A stretch of 64,000 bases of DNA, taken from the NCBI RefSeq assembly GCF_036199905.1, contig NZ_CP108109.1, forward strand, positions 372,001-436,000. The letters run 5' to 3'. The translations under genes were made by a program, and so were the position numbers. Under the pieces are notes generated by a model. It did not search any database, was not told where the DNA came from, and was given only the letters and a program-made list of their open reading frames with translations. Shown piece after piece: positions 45,211 through 54,091 of the stretch. Each line of letters opens with the position of its first letter. Position 1 is the stretch's first letter. This stretch comes from Streptomyces sp. NBC_00223 (GTDB lineage: Bacteria > Actinomycetota > Actinomycetes > Streptomycetales > Streptomycetaceae).

Positions 45211-45261
45211 GCCCGGGGCTGTCCGTTCTCCGGTCGGGCCGGAGAACGGACAGCCCCGGGC
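45211..45261. terminator. 23-bp perfect hairpin after the PEBP gene
   Basis: Arms 45211-45233 and 45239-45261 are perfectly complementary, with loop TCGGG. It lies 38 bases after the PEBP stop and is probably the operon terminator. The stem is exceptionally long. Confidence 0.85.
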
Positions 45262-45454
45262 GCAGGCGTCCACCAGGGCTTGCCCGTACGGGGATTCACC
45301 GATACGCGCTTCGGTGAGTTCGGGCTTCTTCGGCAACGCCACGGAATCGTGCCGACCCGAAGCCGTCCGACCCCACGGGATGCCGAGGAACCACAGCAAC
45401 ATGCCGTACGCGTAGCCCTTGGCGTCCGGTTGCCGATTGCCGTCCAGAAAACCT

Positions 45455-46240
45455 CCGCGCGGCGGCATCCCCCGGCGAGCCCACGTGCCCGTTCCGCCCA
45501 CCGCGGAACGGGACGCGCACGGCGTCGTGCGAGCCGCCGCGCAGCGGCTCACGCTGGGGCCGCAGGCCCGTCCAACCCGCCACGCAGCGGGACGCTCATG
45601 CACCCGCGCAGCGGCATCCCCCGGCGGGGCCCGCGGCCCGTTTCGCCCACCGCGCAGCGGGACGTTCACACCGTCGTGCGAGCCGCCGCGCAGCGGCTGC
45701 CGCGGGGGCCGCAGGCCCGTCGAACCCACCACGCAGCGGCACCCCCCGGCGGCGCCCGCGCACCCGTTTTCGCCCGCCGCGCAGCGGGACGCGCACGGCG
45801 TCGCGCAGCGCCCCCACTGGGCCGTGCCCCGTCCAACCCCACCGCGCAGTGGCATCCCCGGCGGGGCCGCGCACCCGCGCCACCCACCGCGCAGCGGGAC
45901 GTTCACACCGTCGTACGGGCCGCCGCGCAGCGGCTTACGCGGGGGCCGCAGGCCCGTCCAACCCGCCACGCAGCGGGACGCTCATGCACCCGCGCAGCGG
46001 TATCCCCCGGCGGGGCCGTACGCCCCTTCCACCCACCGCGGAACGGGACGCGCACGGCGTCGTGCAGGCCGTCGTGCAGCGCCCCCACCGGGCCGCGCCC
46101 CGCCCCAACCCCACCGCGCGGCGGCATCCCCCGGCGGGGCCCGCGGCCCGTTTCGCCCACCGCGCAGCGGGACGTTCACACCGTCGTACGAGCCGCCGCG
46201 CAGCGGCTGCCGTGGGGGCCGCAGGCCCGTCCGACCCGGC
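45455..46240. repeat. Nested GC-rich repeat array (about 18 core units)
   Basis: The 11-bp core CCGCGCAGCGG, itself a mini-hairpin (CCGC-GCA-GCGG), occurs ten times exactly (45537, 45604, 45650, 45686, 45777, 45887, 45923, 45990, 46160, 46196). CCACGCAGCGG occurs three times and there are five further variants. Core-to-core distances repeat in the order 46, 36, 43, 24 bases, so four module types form a higher-order unit of about 149 bases, full or partial in six copies. All frames stay open on both strands because the composition avoids stops. It is not CRISPR: spacers are themselves repeated. I do not assign coding function. Confidence 0.9.
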
Positions 46241-46293
46241 GCGGAGGGACCCGCGCCCACCCGTCCGCGCGCCGCAGGCCACTGCACTAGGCA

Positions 46294-46336
46294 TTGACAG
46301 CCCGTGGGAGCGCTCCCATATTTGGGAGCGCTCCCA
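46294..46336 (+). promoter_or_regulatory. Promoter with two CebR boxes
   Basis: TTGACA (46294-46299) and CATATT (46317-46322) are 17 bases apart. Two perfect TGGGAGCGCTCCCA palindromes (46305-46318 and 46323-46336) cover the spacer and the -10/start region, 18 bases apart centre to centre. This is a textbook CebR-repressed promoter for the CBM2/Cip1-like gene. Confidence 0.88.
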
Positions 46337-46363
46337 CACCCCCCACGAATTGGAGGAGCACTC

Positions 46364-47605
46364 GTGCAGGACACTCTCCGGCGGTTAGTCCGCCGGCCAT
46401 GGCTGTGGGCCATCGCCTCGGTGGCCCTCGTGCTGTCCACCGTGACGGCGCTGCCCGCGAGCGGCGCCGCCTCGGGTTGTACCGTCACGTACACCACCAA
46501 CGAGTGGTCCGGCGGCTACACCGCCAACATCCACGTGACCAACCTCGGCTCGGCCGTCAACGGCTGGAAGGTCGGGTGGACCTACCCCGGCGACCAGCAC
46601 GTCACGTCTGCGTGGAACGCCACCGTCACCCAGTCCGGCAAGGCGATCGTCGCGACCGACGCGGGCTACAACGCCTCGCTGCCGAGCAACGGTTCGACCG
46701 ACTTCGGCCTCCAGGGCACCTGGGCCCAGTCGGACACCGCGCCGACCAGCTTCACCCTGAACGGCGTCGCCTGCAACGGCACCGGCAACCCGCCGACCAC
46801 ACCCCCCACCACCCCGCCCACGACGCCTCCGACCACTCCGCCCACGACACCCCCCACCACCCCTCCGACCACGCCCCCCACGACTCCGCCCACCACTCCT
46901 CCGACCAACCCCCCGGCCGGCTGCGGCAGTGCGGTGATCTGCGCCAACTTCGAGGACCAGACCGGCAGTTCACCCTCGGGTGACTGGGGATTCGCGGCGC
47001 CCGACTGCTCGGGCACCGGCACCCTCAGCGTCGACACCTCCGTTGCCCACAGCGGAAGCCGGTCGATCCGGGTCAACGGCAAGGCCGGCTACTGCAACCA
47101 CGCGTTCCTGTCCAGCAGCAAGGACCTGTCCAACGTCGGCCCGGTGATGTACGTCCGTCTGTGGGTGCGTCACACCACCGCGCTGCCGTCCGGCCACGTC
47201 GCGTTCGTCTCGATGCCGGACTCCTCCCAGGGCGGCAAGGCCCTGCGGATCGGCGGCCAGAACGGCGCACTGCAGTGGAACCGTGAGACGGACGACGCGA
47301 CCCTGCCCGCGCAGAGCCCGGCCGGCGTCGCGCAGAGCAGCCCGCTGCCGACCAACTCGTGGCAGTGCCTGCGGTTCTCGATCGACACCTCCGCGCCGAA
47401 GGGCGACACCTGGCTCAACGACACGCTGGTGCCCGGCCTGCACCTGGACGGCGTACCGACCCAGGACATCGACCAGCAGTGGCTGAGCCGTACCACCCCG
47501 CCCCGCCCGACCGGCCTGCGCCTGGGCTGGGAGAACTACAGCACGGGTGACGACACCCTGTGGTTCGACGACGTGGCCGTCGGCTCCTCGCCGATCGGCT
47601 GCTGA
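46364..47605 (+). CDS. Secreted CBM2 protein with Cip1-like domain
   Basis: A 413-residue secreted protein. The signal peptide is at 1-36 (RRPWLWAIASVALVLSTVTA). A family 2 cellulose-binding module follows (about 38-138, with CTVTYTTNEWSGGYTANI and the surface tryptophans), then a TTPP repeat linker (about 143-195). The C-terminal domain (196-413) begins ICANFEDQTG and resembles the Cip1 (cellulose-induced protein 1)/polysaccharide-lyase-like beta jelly roll (recalled). Codon 8 is TTA (46385-46387), so translation may need bldA tRNA. GTG start with GGAGGA. Regulated by twin CebR boxes; expected to act on plant cell walls, catalytic activity uncertain. Confidence 0.82.
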   Translation: MQDTLRRLVRRPWLWAIASVALVLSTVTALPASGAASGCTVTYTTNEWSGGYTANIHVTNLGSAVNGWKVGWTYPGDQHVTSAWNATVTQSGKAIVATDAGYNASLPSNGSTDFGLQGTWAQSDTAPTSFTLNGVACNGTGNPPTTPPTTPPTTPPTTPPTTPPTTPPTTPPTTPPTTPPTNPPAGCGSAVICANFEDQTGSSPSGDWGFAAPDCSGTGTLSVDTSVAHSGSRSIRVNGKAGYCNHAFLSSSKDLSNVGPVMYVRLWVRHTTALPSGHVAFVSMPDSSQGGKALRIGGQNGALQWNRETDDATLPAQSPAGVAQSSPLPTNSWQCLRFSIDTSAPKGDTWLNDTLVPGLHLDGVPTQDIDQQWLSRTTPPRPTGLRLGWENYSTGDDTLWFDDVAVGSSPIGC

Positions 47606-47632
47606 GTTCGGGTAACCGCACCCGCTCCAACG

Positions 47633-47674
47633 GCCGGTGGCCGTACCGCCCTTGCGGGCAGTACGGCCACCGGC
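47633..47674. terminator. Bidirectional terminator between convergent cellulose genes
   Basis: GCCGGTGGCCGTAC (47633-47646) pairs with GTACGGCCACCGGC (47661-47674). After one mismatch an inner GCCC/GGGC stem extends it. It separates the Cip1-like (+) and expansin-like (-) genes. Confidence 0.85.
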
Positions 47675-47693
47675 TGCGTTGTGGCGCGAACCG

Positions 47694-49112
47694 CTAGGAC
47701 CCTGTGCAGGTCGGCGTACCCAGGCTCGTACCGGAGCCGTTGAGCGTCATGCCGAAGGACGTCGACGCGCCGGCGCCGAGCGACCCGTTGTACGCGACGT
47801 TGCGCAATGTGGTGGCCGGCGCGGAACTGTCCACCGTCGCGTTCCAGACCGAGGCGATGGTCGCGCCGGAGGGCAGGGTGAGCTTGACGGCCCAGCCGGT
47901 CAGCGCCTTCTGCCCCTTGTTGGTGACGTTCACGTCCACCTGGAAGCCACCGGGCCAGGAGCTGGTGACGGTGACGGCCGCGCTGCATCCGGCGCCCGCC
48001 GGAGGCGTCGTCGGCGGGGTGGTCGGAGGCGTCGTGGGCGGAGTGGTCGGCGGGGTGGTCGGAGACGTCGTGGGCGGGGTGGTGGGGGGTGTGGTCGGCG
48101 GGGTCGTCGGCGAAGTCGTCGAACCGCCCTGCGTGGTGTACGTGGCAGCCGTGTACGCCGCCGAGCAGGTGCTCGAACAGGCGGCGGGGAGCGAGAAGTT
48201 GTACGTCCGGCCGCCGAACACGTACGCGTCGGTGACGTCCCGCACCCGGATGCTGAAGTCCGTGCCGCCCGTGGTGGTCGGGTTGAGGATGAAGGACTGG
48301 CCCATGTCGCTGTTCATCTGGGCGTCGTGCCAGGTGCCGTCGGCGAGGTACTGCACGCCGTGCACGCCGTTAGGCAGGTGCGAGACCGAGACGGCGCCCC
48401 AGTAGCGCTGCGCGCCCTGGAGGAAGCCGATCTTGATGTCACCGGTGTAGTTGGGCGCGGCCACGTAACTCCACGACACGTGGCGGTTGTTCCAGTGGTC
48501 GGCGAGCCCGGTGACCGGGGCGCCGCTCTTGGTGAAACGGCTCAGCGACGGGGTGTCGAGGTCGAGGTGGTTCGGGTCGTCACGGCACCAGGCGTTGGCG
48601 TCGGCGCAGCTGTCGGCGACCTGCATGGTGAGCGTGGCGCCGTTGTACGAGTCCTGCGTCCACGAACCGTTGCGGCAGAACGCCTGGTTGGGCGCGCCGT
48701 CATTCGTCCCCGTGCAGTAGTCGCCGATGGTGACCTGCACCCAGCGGCCGCAGTTGTGGCCGTTGTCCCAGGCGCCCTTCTTGGCGCTCAGCGAATCGGG
48801 CAGCGGGCGGGGGTAGTTGCCGTAGTCGCCGGGGGTGTTGAAGACGTTGAGGGCGACGAAGTCCTGCGAGTCCAGCTGGGACTGGGGCACGCCGCAGCCG
48901 CCGTAGGGCTGGCCGAGGCCGTCGAAGTGGGTGGCGTTGCCGACGACGTCGGCCTGGGCCTGGAGCTGTCCGGCGGCGGGGGTGGCCGCGGGCGCGGGGA
49001 CCATCGTCATGGCGCAGATCAGCGCGGCGCCGAAGAAGGTGGCGAGAAGCGCGAGGAGCCGCCCTGAGGGGCGGCGTGGGGGGCGTGGGTTCGGGTGTCG
49101 GGTACTTCGCAT
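47694..49112 (-). CDS. Secreted expansin-like protein with CBM2
   Basis: A 472-residue secreted protein. A signal peptide (about 1-46, core LLALLATFFGAALICAM) is followed by a double-psi beta-barrel domain of expansin/GH45 type (about 58-210, ATHFDGLGQPYGGCGVPQ, then VADSCADANAWC and DLDTPSLSRF) and an expansin D2-like beta sandwich (about 215-320). A TTPP linker (about 335-372) and a C-terminal CBM2 (about 375-472, CSAAVTVTSSWPGGFQVDV) complete it. Bacterial expansins loosen cellulose networks without hydrolysis (established). A CebR box lies 60 bases upstream of the start. Confidence 0.85.
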   Translation of the reverse strand: MRSTRHPNPRPPRRPSGRLLALLATFFGAALICAMTMVPAPAATPAAGQLQAQADVVGNATHFDGLGQPYGGCGVPQSQLDSQDFVALNVFNTPGDYGNYPRPLPDSLSAKKGAWDNGHNCGRWVQVTIGDYCTGTNDGAPNQAFCRNGSWTQDSYNGATLTMQVADSCADANAWCRDDPNHLDLDTPSLSRFTKSGAPVTGLADHWNNRHVSWSYVAAPNYTGDIKIGFLQGAQRYWGAVSVSHLPNGVHGVQYLADGTWHDAQMNSDMGQSFILNPTTTGGTDFSIRVRDVTDAYVFGGRTYNFSLPAACSSTCSAAYTAATYTTQGGSTTSPTTPPTTPPTTPPTTSPTTPPTTPPTTPPTTPPTTPPAGAGCSAAVTVTSSWPGGFQVDVNVTNKGQKALTGWAVKLTLPSGATIASVWNATVDSSAPATTLRNVAYNGSLGAGASTSFGMTLNGSGTSLGTPTCTGS

Positions 49113-49171
49113 GGAGCGCCTCCGTCATGTGGGGGGCCGGCAGAGCCGGGTCGGTGCGCGAACGTCCTCCG

Positions 49172-49185
49172 TGGGAGCGCTCCCA
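49172..49185. promoter_or_regulatory. CebR box upstream of the expansin-like gene
   Basis: TGGGAGCGCTCCCA, perfect palindrome, 60 bases before the expansin-like start (49112, minus strand). Confidence 0.88.
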
Positions 49186-49405
49186 TGGTGCCCATCGCCC
49201 GAGTGGGCGTCAACTCACTCGGCCGCCCCGCCCCGCGGCCTCCCGCCCGGGCCCAGGGACCACACGCGGCCGCCACGAGCGGGTTCGCGCCGCGCGCCGG
49301 GGGACGGCGGCTCGCGCCATGACCGGGCGGGGCGCGGGGCGGCCGGCCCGGGGCGGGCCCGGGGACCCGCCCCCGCGCTCCCGCGCGGGGCGGTGGGGAC
49401 GGGGG

Positions 49406-49918
49406 TCAGACGCCGGTTGTGCCGTCGATGCGTTCGCGCAGGAGGTCGGCGTGGCCGTTGTGGCGGGCGTATTCCTCGATCATGTGGACGTAGACCCAAC
49501 GGAGGTTGACCTCCTGGTCCAGGAACCGGCCCGTGTCGGTCAGCTCGTGGACCGTGCAGAGTTCCCGTGCGCGGGCGATCTCCGTGTTCCAGGTGGCGAG
49601 TGCGCCCTCCAGGGTCGCGCCCTCGGCCAGTTCGAAGCCGCCGTCGGGGCCGCGCGGGTCGGCCCGCGGATCGTGGATGGGCGGGGCGTCCTCCCCGGCG
49701 AACACTCGGCGGAACCAGTTCCGTTCCACCTCCGCCATGTGCTGCACCAGGCCGGTCAGCGTGAAGCCGGACGGCGGTACGGAGGCGGTGGCGGCCTGCT
49801 CGTCGTTCAGGCCGGCGCACTTGACGGCGAGGGTCGCGCGGTGGAAGTCGAGCCAGGCTTCGAGGGTGGTGCGTTCGTCGGTGTTCAGGGGCGGCATGGG
49901 GCGTTCGATGGTACTCAC
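49406..49918 (-). CDS. DinB-superfamily protein
   Basis: A 170-residue four-helix protein of the DinB/YfiT fold, an uncharacterised metal-dependent group that includes thiol transferases. Metal-binding histidines are expected in [13 protein letters not shown] (His near 60), and in the last helix [20 protein letters not shown] (His near 146 and 154), all present. The start could be GTG 49918 or ATG 49897. Monocistronic. Confidence 0.87.
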   Translation of the reverse strand: MSTIERPMPPLNTDERTTLEAWLDFHRATLAVKCAGLNDEQAATASVPPSGFTLTGLVQHMAEVERNWFRRVFAGEDAPPIHDPRADPRGPDGGFELAEGATLEGALATWNTEIARARELCTVHELTDTGRFLDQEVNLRWVYVHMIEEYARHNGHADLLRERIDGTTGV

Positions 49919-50034
49919 CGGTCGATTATTGCCAGCGAGGGCGAGCCGGGCGCGGTGAGCGCGCCGGGGAGCCGCGAGTCCGTACACGTCAGGCGCACCT
50001 TCGCCGTCGTACCCCGCCGACGGGCCGGCTCCGC

Positions 50035-50475
50035 TCAGCGCATGCGCAGCTCGACGAAGGGGATGGTGTCCCCCGGCAGTACGTAGCGCTCGAACTCTAC
50101 GAAGCCGTGGCGCAGGGCGAACCGCAGTCCGTCCTCGTTCGAGGCGAGGACGACCGTCTCGACGACCTCCGCGCCGAGCGCCCGCGCCAGGGCCAGCCCG
50201 CGCGCGTACAGTTCCGCGCCGAGGCCCTGCCCGCGGTGTTCGGGGAGCACCCTGGCGATCACCACGGCCGTCGACGAACCGTCCACGGGCGGGCGTACGG
50301 TCGTGCACCCCACGACGGTGTCCCCGCGGTACGCGACCGCCAGGCGGTGGCGCCGGACACGTTCCCGCACGTCGTCCAGGGTGAGCGGGTCGGTGGGGAT
50401 GATCGTGTTGTGCACGTGCAGCCAGTCGCCGAGCATGGCGTCGCCGTGCGGCGGCTCGATACGGAGGGCGGTCAT
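50035..50475 (-). CDS. GNAT-family acetyltransferase
   Basis: A 146-residue GNAT domain. Acetyl-CoA binding motif A is [20 protein letters not shown] (R-G-Q-G-L-G), followed by [25 protein letters not shown] (motif B). No second domain, so a small-molecule or protein N-acetyltransferase with unknown substrate. An alternative ATG at 50511 would add 12 residues. Located beside the DinB gene on the same strand, 116 bases apart. Confidence 0.87.
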   Translation of the reverse strand: MTALRIEPPHGDAMLGDWLHVHNTIIPTDPLTLDDVRERVRRHRLAVAYRGDTVVGCTTVRPPVDGSSTAVVIARVLPEHRGQGLGAELYARGLALARALGAEVVETVVLASNEDGLRFALRHGFVEFERYVLPGDTIPFVELRMR

Positions 50476-50707
50476 CGCAGCAGACAACCCGGGCGCCCGC
50501 CACCCCGTCAACCGCGTTCCCGCGCCCGCGTACAGCGCTCACGACGAGGACGGCAGCCCGGGTCCGGTCCGGTCCGTACCGTGAAGGGCTCGGGCCAGCC
50601 GTCCGGTGACGAGAGTGGCACCGCGCCGCTTCGTGGGCGGCGCGCGGCGCGGCGGTGTGGGGCCGCCGCGCCGCGGGCGGGGGGAGACTCGGGGAGACGG
50701 GTGGGCG

Positions 50708-50995
50708 TCAGCCGACCTTGCAGGAGACGCTTGGCCAGGTCCAGGTTCCGTTGGTCTGGATCGTCACGCCCCAGTTGTTGCCGTTGCCGTTCGGTTTCGC
50801 TGTGAGCACTTGCGCGCTGGGCCAGTTGGCGCTGATGTTCCAGGTCGCGATCATCTTCTCGGGCGCCGGGAGGGTCATCGTCACGGTCCAGTTGCTGGAG
50901 CCGGCGACCGAGACGTTCAGGTTGTACCGGTCGCTCCACTGGTCGCCGGCGGACAAGGCCGCGAGATCGAAACTTTCGATGAACTTCCGGATCAC
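50708..50995 (-). CDS. Orphan CBM2-like protein, no signal peptide
   Basis: About 95 residues from a GTG with GGAG five bases upstream (or 102 from ATG 51016). The sequence after residue 20 looks like a cellulose-binding module family 2 half: [36 protein letters not shown] and [11 protein letters not shown]. It lacks the first cysteine strand and any secretion signal, so it may be the remnant of a larger secreted cellulase, or an intracellular relic. No CebR box is seen upstream. Kept as CDS because the frame and composition are intact. Confidence 0.5.
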   Translation of the reverse strand: MIRKFIESFDLAALSAGDQWSDRYNLNVSVAGSSNWTVTMTLPAPEKMIATWNISANWPSAQVLTAKPNGNGNNWGVTIQTNGTWTWPSVSCKVG

Positions 50996-51189
50996 GAGGG
51001 CTCCGCGCGCGGCCATGGCGGCCGGGGTGCGCGGGCCGGGAGCTACGAGCCGCCCGCGGGGCGGGCCGGGGCCAGGAAAGGGCGTGCGCGGGTGTAGAGT
51101 CCGCGTCCCGTTACCGATCGGGCCGACGCCATCCGCCTCAACACGCGCCGCCCGTGCGGGAATCGCATGTGGGGTAAGAGGAAAGCCGC

Positions 51190-51879
51190 GTGGACGCTCG
51201 CATACTCAAGGTCGGCGGTCTCGACATCACCGTGGAGCGCGCCGCGGAACACGTCCGCCGCTATTTCGACGAGGCCGGCAGCCGAAAGGCCGCAAGTGCC
51301 GTGAAAGGGCGACCGTTTGCCTATCCGGCGTACGACCGGATGGTCACCGGCAGTGGTCCCGACGAGCTGAACGACGGCGATCTCCTCGCCCCGCTGCTCC
51401 TGAACGCCGGGCCCACCATCGCCGCCGTCTACTCCCTCCAGGCGGTCCGGCCCACGCTGGAGGCCGGACTCGCGGCGATCCCGCCCGATCTGACGTTGCG
51501 ATCCGCGGTACGTGAGGGCCGGGGAGCCCATCGGACGCTGATCGAGGGGCTGTTCGGCGTTCTGGACGCGCCCGGCGGTGTGCGCGGGGTCGGCCTGACG
51601 ACGTTGACCAAGGTCCTCCACCGGAAGCGGCCGCTGTTTCTGCCGCTCTTCGACCGGCGGGTGAAGGCCTGTTACTACGGCTCCGGCGACAAGTGGCCCC
51701 TGCGGCCGGTGTCGGGGCGGACCAAGGCGGAGTTCTTCGCTCGGCTCGCCGAGTGCATGGTGGACGATCTCGACAGCCGGCCGGACGAGTGGGCGGCCGT
51801 GGCGAAGGAGGCCCCGGCCGACGTACCGCTGCTGCGCGTCCTCGACGTCGTGGCCTGGACCCGCGGCACATCGGCCTGA
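51190..51879 (+). CDS. DUF6308-like protein
   Basis: A 229-residue soluble protein that I associate with the actinobacterial DUF6308 family (recalled, unchecked). Features are [24 protein letters not shown] (about 139-160), which is the conserved KxLHRKRP block, and the tail WTRG. The KVLHRKRP pattern together with the helix-rich content resembles proteins with a DNA-glycosylase-like helical fold, but that is speculative. Start at 51190 follows AGAGGAAAG. Confidence 0.6.
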   Translation: MDARILKVGGLDITVERAAEHVRRYFDEAGSRKAASAVKGRPFAYPAYDRMVTGSGPDELNDGDLLAPLLLNAGPTIAAVYSLQAVRPTLEAGLAAIPPDLTLRSAVREGRGAHRTLIEGLFGVLDAPGGVRGVGLTTLTKVLHRKRPLFLPLFDRRVKACYYGSGDKWPLRPVSGRTKAEFFARLAECMVDDLDSRPDEWAAVAKEAPADVPLLRVLDVVAWTRGTSA

Positions 51880-52025
51880 CGACCACGAATCGCGTTTCGA
51901 CCCCGCGGCCGGCGAACGAGAGACGTCAAGCGTCCCTTGCTGGGCGCCGGTTGGCGTCCACGCGCGAGAGGAAAAGCAAGACGACGACGGCGGCCACAGG
52001 ACCGGTCGGTCCGGCGGGCCTCAGA

Positions 52026-53162
52026 TTAGCGGCGTACGGCGGCCGGGTCGAACGGGACCGCCGTGACCGCCGGATCCAGTGACGAAACGCCACCCCGCGC
52101 ACCCGCGCCCGCCCGCTCCGACGCAAGCGCGCGCAGCGCCTCGTACGCCGACTGGATGAACGGACTGCCCATCCGCGGCGCCGTGTTGGTGAGCGCGACC
52201 AGGGCGACCCCGGTCCGCGGGCTGAATCCGGCGAAGGACGAGAAGCCGCGGGTGCCGCCCGAGTGGTGGTAGAGGTCGTGGCCGGGGCGCGGCTGGATGT
52301 TCCAGATCAGGGCGAGCCGCCGGTCGCCGCGCGGGAGGGCGAGCCGGGGGCGTACGACGTCGGCCAGTCCGGCGCGCAGAAACGGTTCCGGCACCTCGCC
52401 CGGGTCGATCAGGGCGTCCAGCAGCCGCAGCAGGTCCCGCCCGCTGGAACGGACCGCCCCCGCCGCCGGGAGCCCCGGAATCCGCCACGGCGGCTGCGCG
52501 TGCCGGTGCCAGTACCCGGTCGCCTGGGACAGCTCGCCGCAGTCCGTCCGCTCCAGCCCGAGCGGCCGCAGCACCCTCGCCCCGAGCAGAGCGCCGTACC
52601 CGTCGACGCCCGAGCCACCGGCCCCCACCAACAGCCGTCCCAGGAGCCCGACCCCGAAGTTCGAGTACCGCACCCGCGTCCCGGGCACGAAGCGCGGACG
52701 CGTCCGGCCCACCGCCGTCATCAAGTCATCGGCGGAGAAAGCCTCGTACGGGTTGGTCAGCCATCTCCCCCGGGCGGAGGCCGGCAACCCCGGTGGCAGG
52801 CGCGGGAGTCCGGACGTGTGCGTGGCCAAGTGCAGCAGCGTCACGGGGGCGCCGTGCTCACCGAGCGTGACCCCGGGCGGCAGCAGCCCCGACACCCGGC
52901 TGCCGTAGGCGACTTCGCCGCGCGCGACCCGCTCGGCGAGGAGCAGCGCCGTCAACACCTTGGTGAGCGAGCCGATTTCGAACCGGGTGTCGGCCCCGAC
53001 CGGCTCACGGCCGCCGTACGCCGTGTGCCCGTCCGTGAGGAAGACCCGCTCGTCGCCGCGCCGCAGCGCCACGACCGTACCGCTCCCCCGGCCGCTCGCG
53101 CCGAGCACCGGCCCGGCGATGTCGGACGCCCACAAGGGCGCCCACCCGGTGGCGCCGCTCAC
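52026..53162 (-). CDS. Serine beta-lactamase-like hydrolase (peptidase S12 type)
   Basis: A 378-residue enzyme of the class C beta-lactamase/D-aminopeptidase fold. The three active-site motifs are intact: SLTK (Ser65, Lys68), YSN (Tyr166, Asn168) and HSGG (300-303). There is no signal peptide, so it probably works in the cytoplasm. That is unusual for a penicillin-binding fold and fits peptide or ester hydrolysis. GTG start overlaps the stop of the DUF6895-like gene (GTGA). It is the last gene of a four-gene coupled operon headed by a 62-residue peptide and could be the maturing peptidase (inference). Confidence 0.88.
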   Translation of the reverse strand: MSGATGWAPLWASDIAGPVLGASGRGSGTVVALRRGDERVFLTDGHTAYGGREPVGADTRFEIGSLTKVLTALLLAERVARGEVAYGSRVSGLLPPGVTLGEHGAPVTLLHLATHTSGLPRLPPGLPASARGRWLTNPYEAFSADDLMTAVGRTRPRFVPGTRVRYSNFGVGLLGRLLVGAGGSGVDGYGALLGARVLRPLGLERTDCGELSQATGYWHRHAQPPWRIPGLPAAGAVRSSGRDLLRLLDALIDPGEVPEPFLRAGLADVVRPRLALPRGDRRLALIWNIQPRPGHDLYHHSGGTRGFSSFAGFSPRTGVALVALTNTAPRMGSPFIQSAYEALRALASERAGAGARGGVSSLDPAVTAVPFDPAAVRR

Positions 53163-54091
53163 GACTCGGCCGCTCCGTCCCCCAGCGTCCGCGACACCAC
53201 CAGCGTTCCCGCGACCACCGCGACCACCGCCGTGTGCTGCTGATCCGCGAACCGGACGTCGGGATCCTCGGCGATCTCGTTCCCGTCGCGCGGCACGAGC
53301 CCGTCCTCGTGCTGGATACGGGCCAGCAGGTCCCACGTCCCCGGGTCGCAGTACGGCTCCTTCAAGCAGCTGCCGACGATCATCAACTCCCCCAGCAGGT
53401 CCCATTCCTCGACCTCCGCCCAGGCGTTGATCCATGCCGGGAGCCAGGCCGTGAGGTAGTCGTTGACGTCGTCGGGAAGGTCCTCGGGCCGCCGGCCCCA
53501 GTCGGTGATGTGGAAGACGGCGTGGGTCATGTGGTAGCCGGTCATCCAGTCGATGAGCCAGGGCTCGGGCACGTTGCCGAGCCAGGTGGCACGGATCAAC
53601 TGCTCCCAGTCGCCCGTCCGTCCGTTGGTGTCGAGGCCGGCCACGCGGGCCGCGTTGGCGACGGCGAGGGCGCGGTTGGGCGCGTGCTCGACGGCGCGCA
53701 CGGACTTCAACCCGCTGACGTGGCCCATCAGTTGTTCCATCGGCTCGTGCCGGTAGCCGCCGCGGGCGAGATGGGCGTACGTCTCCATCGAGTCGGTCAT
53801 CAGCGGGTAGCGCAGCAGGCGCGCGTACAGCAGGTCGCCCGCGCCGAACTGGTCCCAGACGTGGTCCAGCATCGTGTGGGCGAGGCGCAGTTCGTTCGCG
53901 CCGGAGACGGCTTCGCGCAGCACGAGGGAGCTGGCGAGCGACAACTCGCCGAGCGCCTTGTACACGCCCTTCGGCTCGGAGATGTCGGTCCCGACGCCGA
54001 CGGGCAGCGTGCCGCGCTCGTGGTGTTCGTGCAGCCAGCCCAGCGCCTTGACGCTCACCTGGTGCGCGGTGGCGGTCACCGAGGCCTTCAT
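53159..54091 (-). CDS. DUF6895-like protein
   Basis: A 310-residue helix-rich protein of unknown function, resembling a Streptomyces family I recall as DUF6895. It has regular patterns such as ALGWLHEHHERGTLPVG, GVYKALGELSLASSLVLREA, WLIDWMTGYHMTHAVFHITDWG and QHEDGLVPRDG. These suggest an alpha/alpha-type helical repeat fold like those of prenyl- or glycan-processing enzymes, but no catalytic motif is known. Its ATG overlaps the stop of the upstream gene (ATGA) and its stop overlaps the hydrolase start. Part of the peptide-led operon. Confidence 0.7.
   Translation of the reverse strand: MKASVTATAHQVSVKALGWLHEHHERGTLPVGVGTDISEPKGVYKALGELSLASSLVLREAVSGANELRLAHTMLDHVWDQFGAGDLLYARLLRYPLMTDSMETYAHLARGGYRHEPMEQLMGHVSGLKSVRAVEHAPNRALAVANAARVAGLDTNGRTGDWEQLIRATWLGNVPEPWLIDWMTGYHMTHAVFHITDWGRRPEDLPDDVNDYLTAWLPAWINAWAEVEEWDLLGELMIVGSCLKEPYCDPGTWDLLARIQHEDGLVPRDGNEIAEDPDVRFADQQHTAVVAVVAGTLVVSRTLGDGAAES

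Noticed and set aside
45022-45969. Long frames across the repeat array, possible repeat proteins
   Set aside because: Open in several frames on both strands, with no ribosome site or domain; overlaps the end of the PEBP gene in antisense. The DNA repeat explains the openness.
45455-46240. CRISPR array
   Set aside because: Repeats are only 11 bp, spacers are repeated and of unequal length, and no cas genes are present.
52026-53162. Secreted beta-lactamase or penicillin-binding protein
   Set aside because: No signal peptide or membrane anchor, and the operon context points to another substrate.
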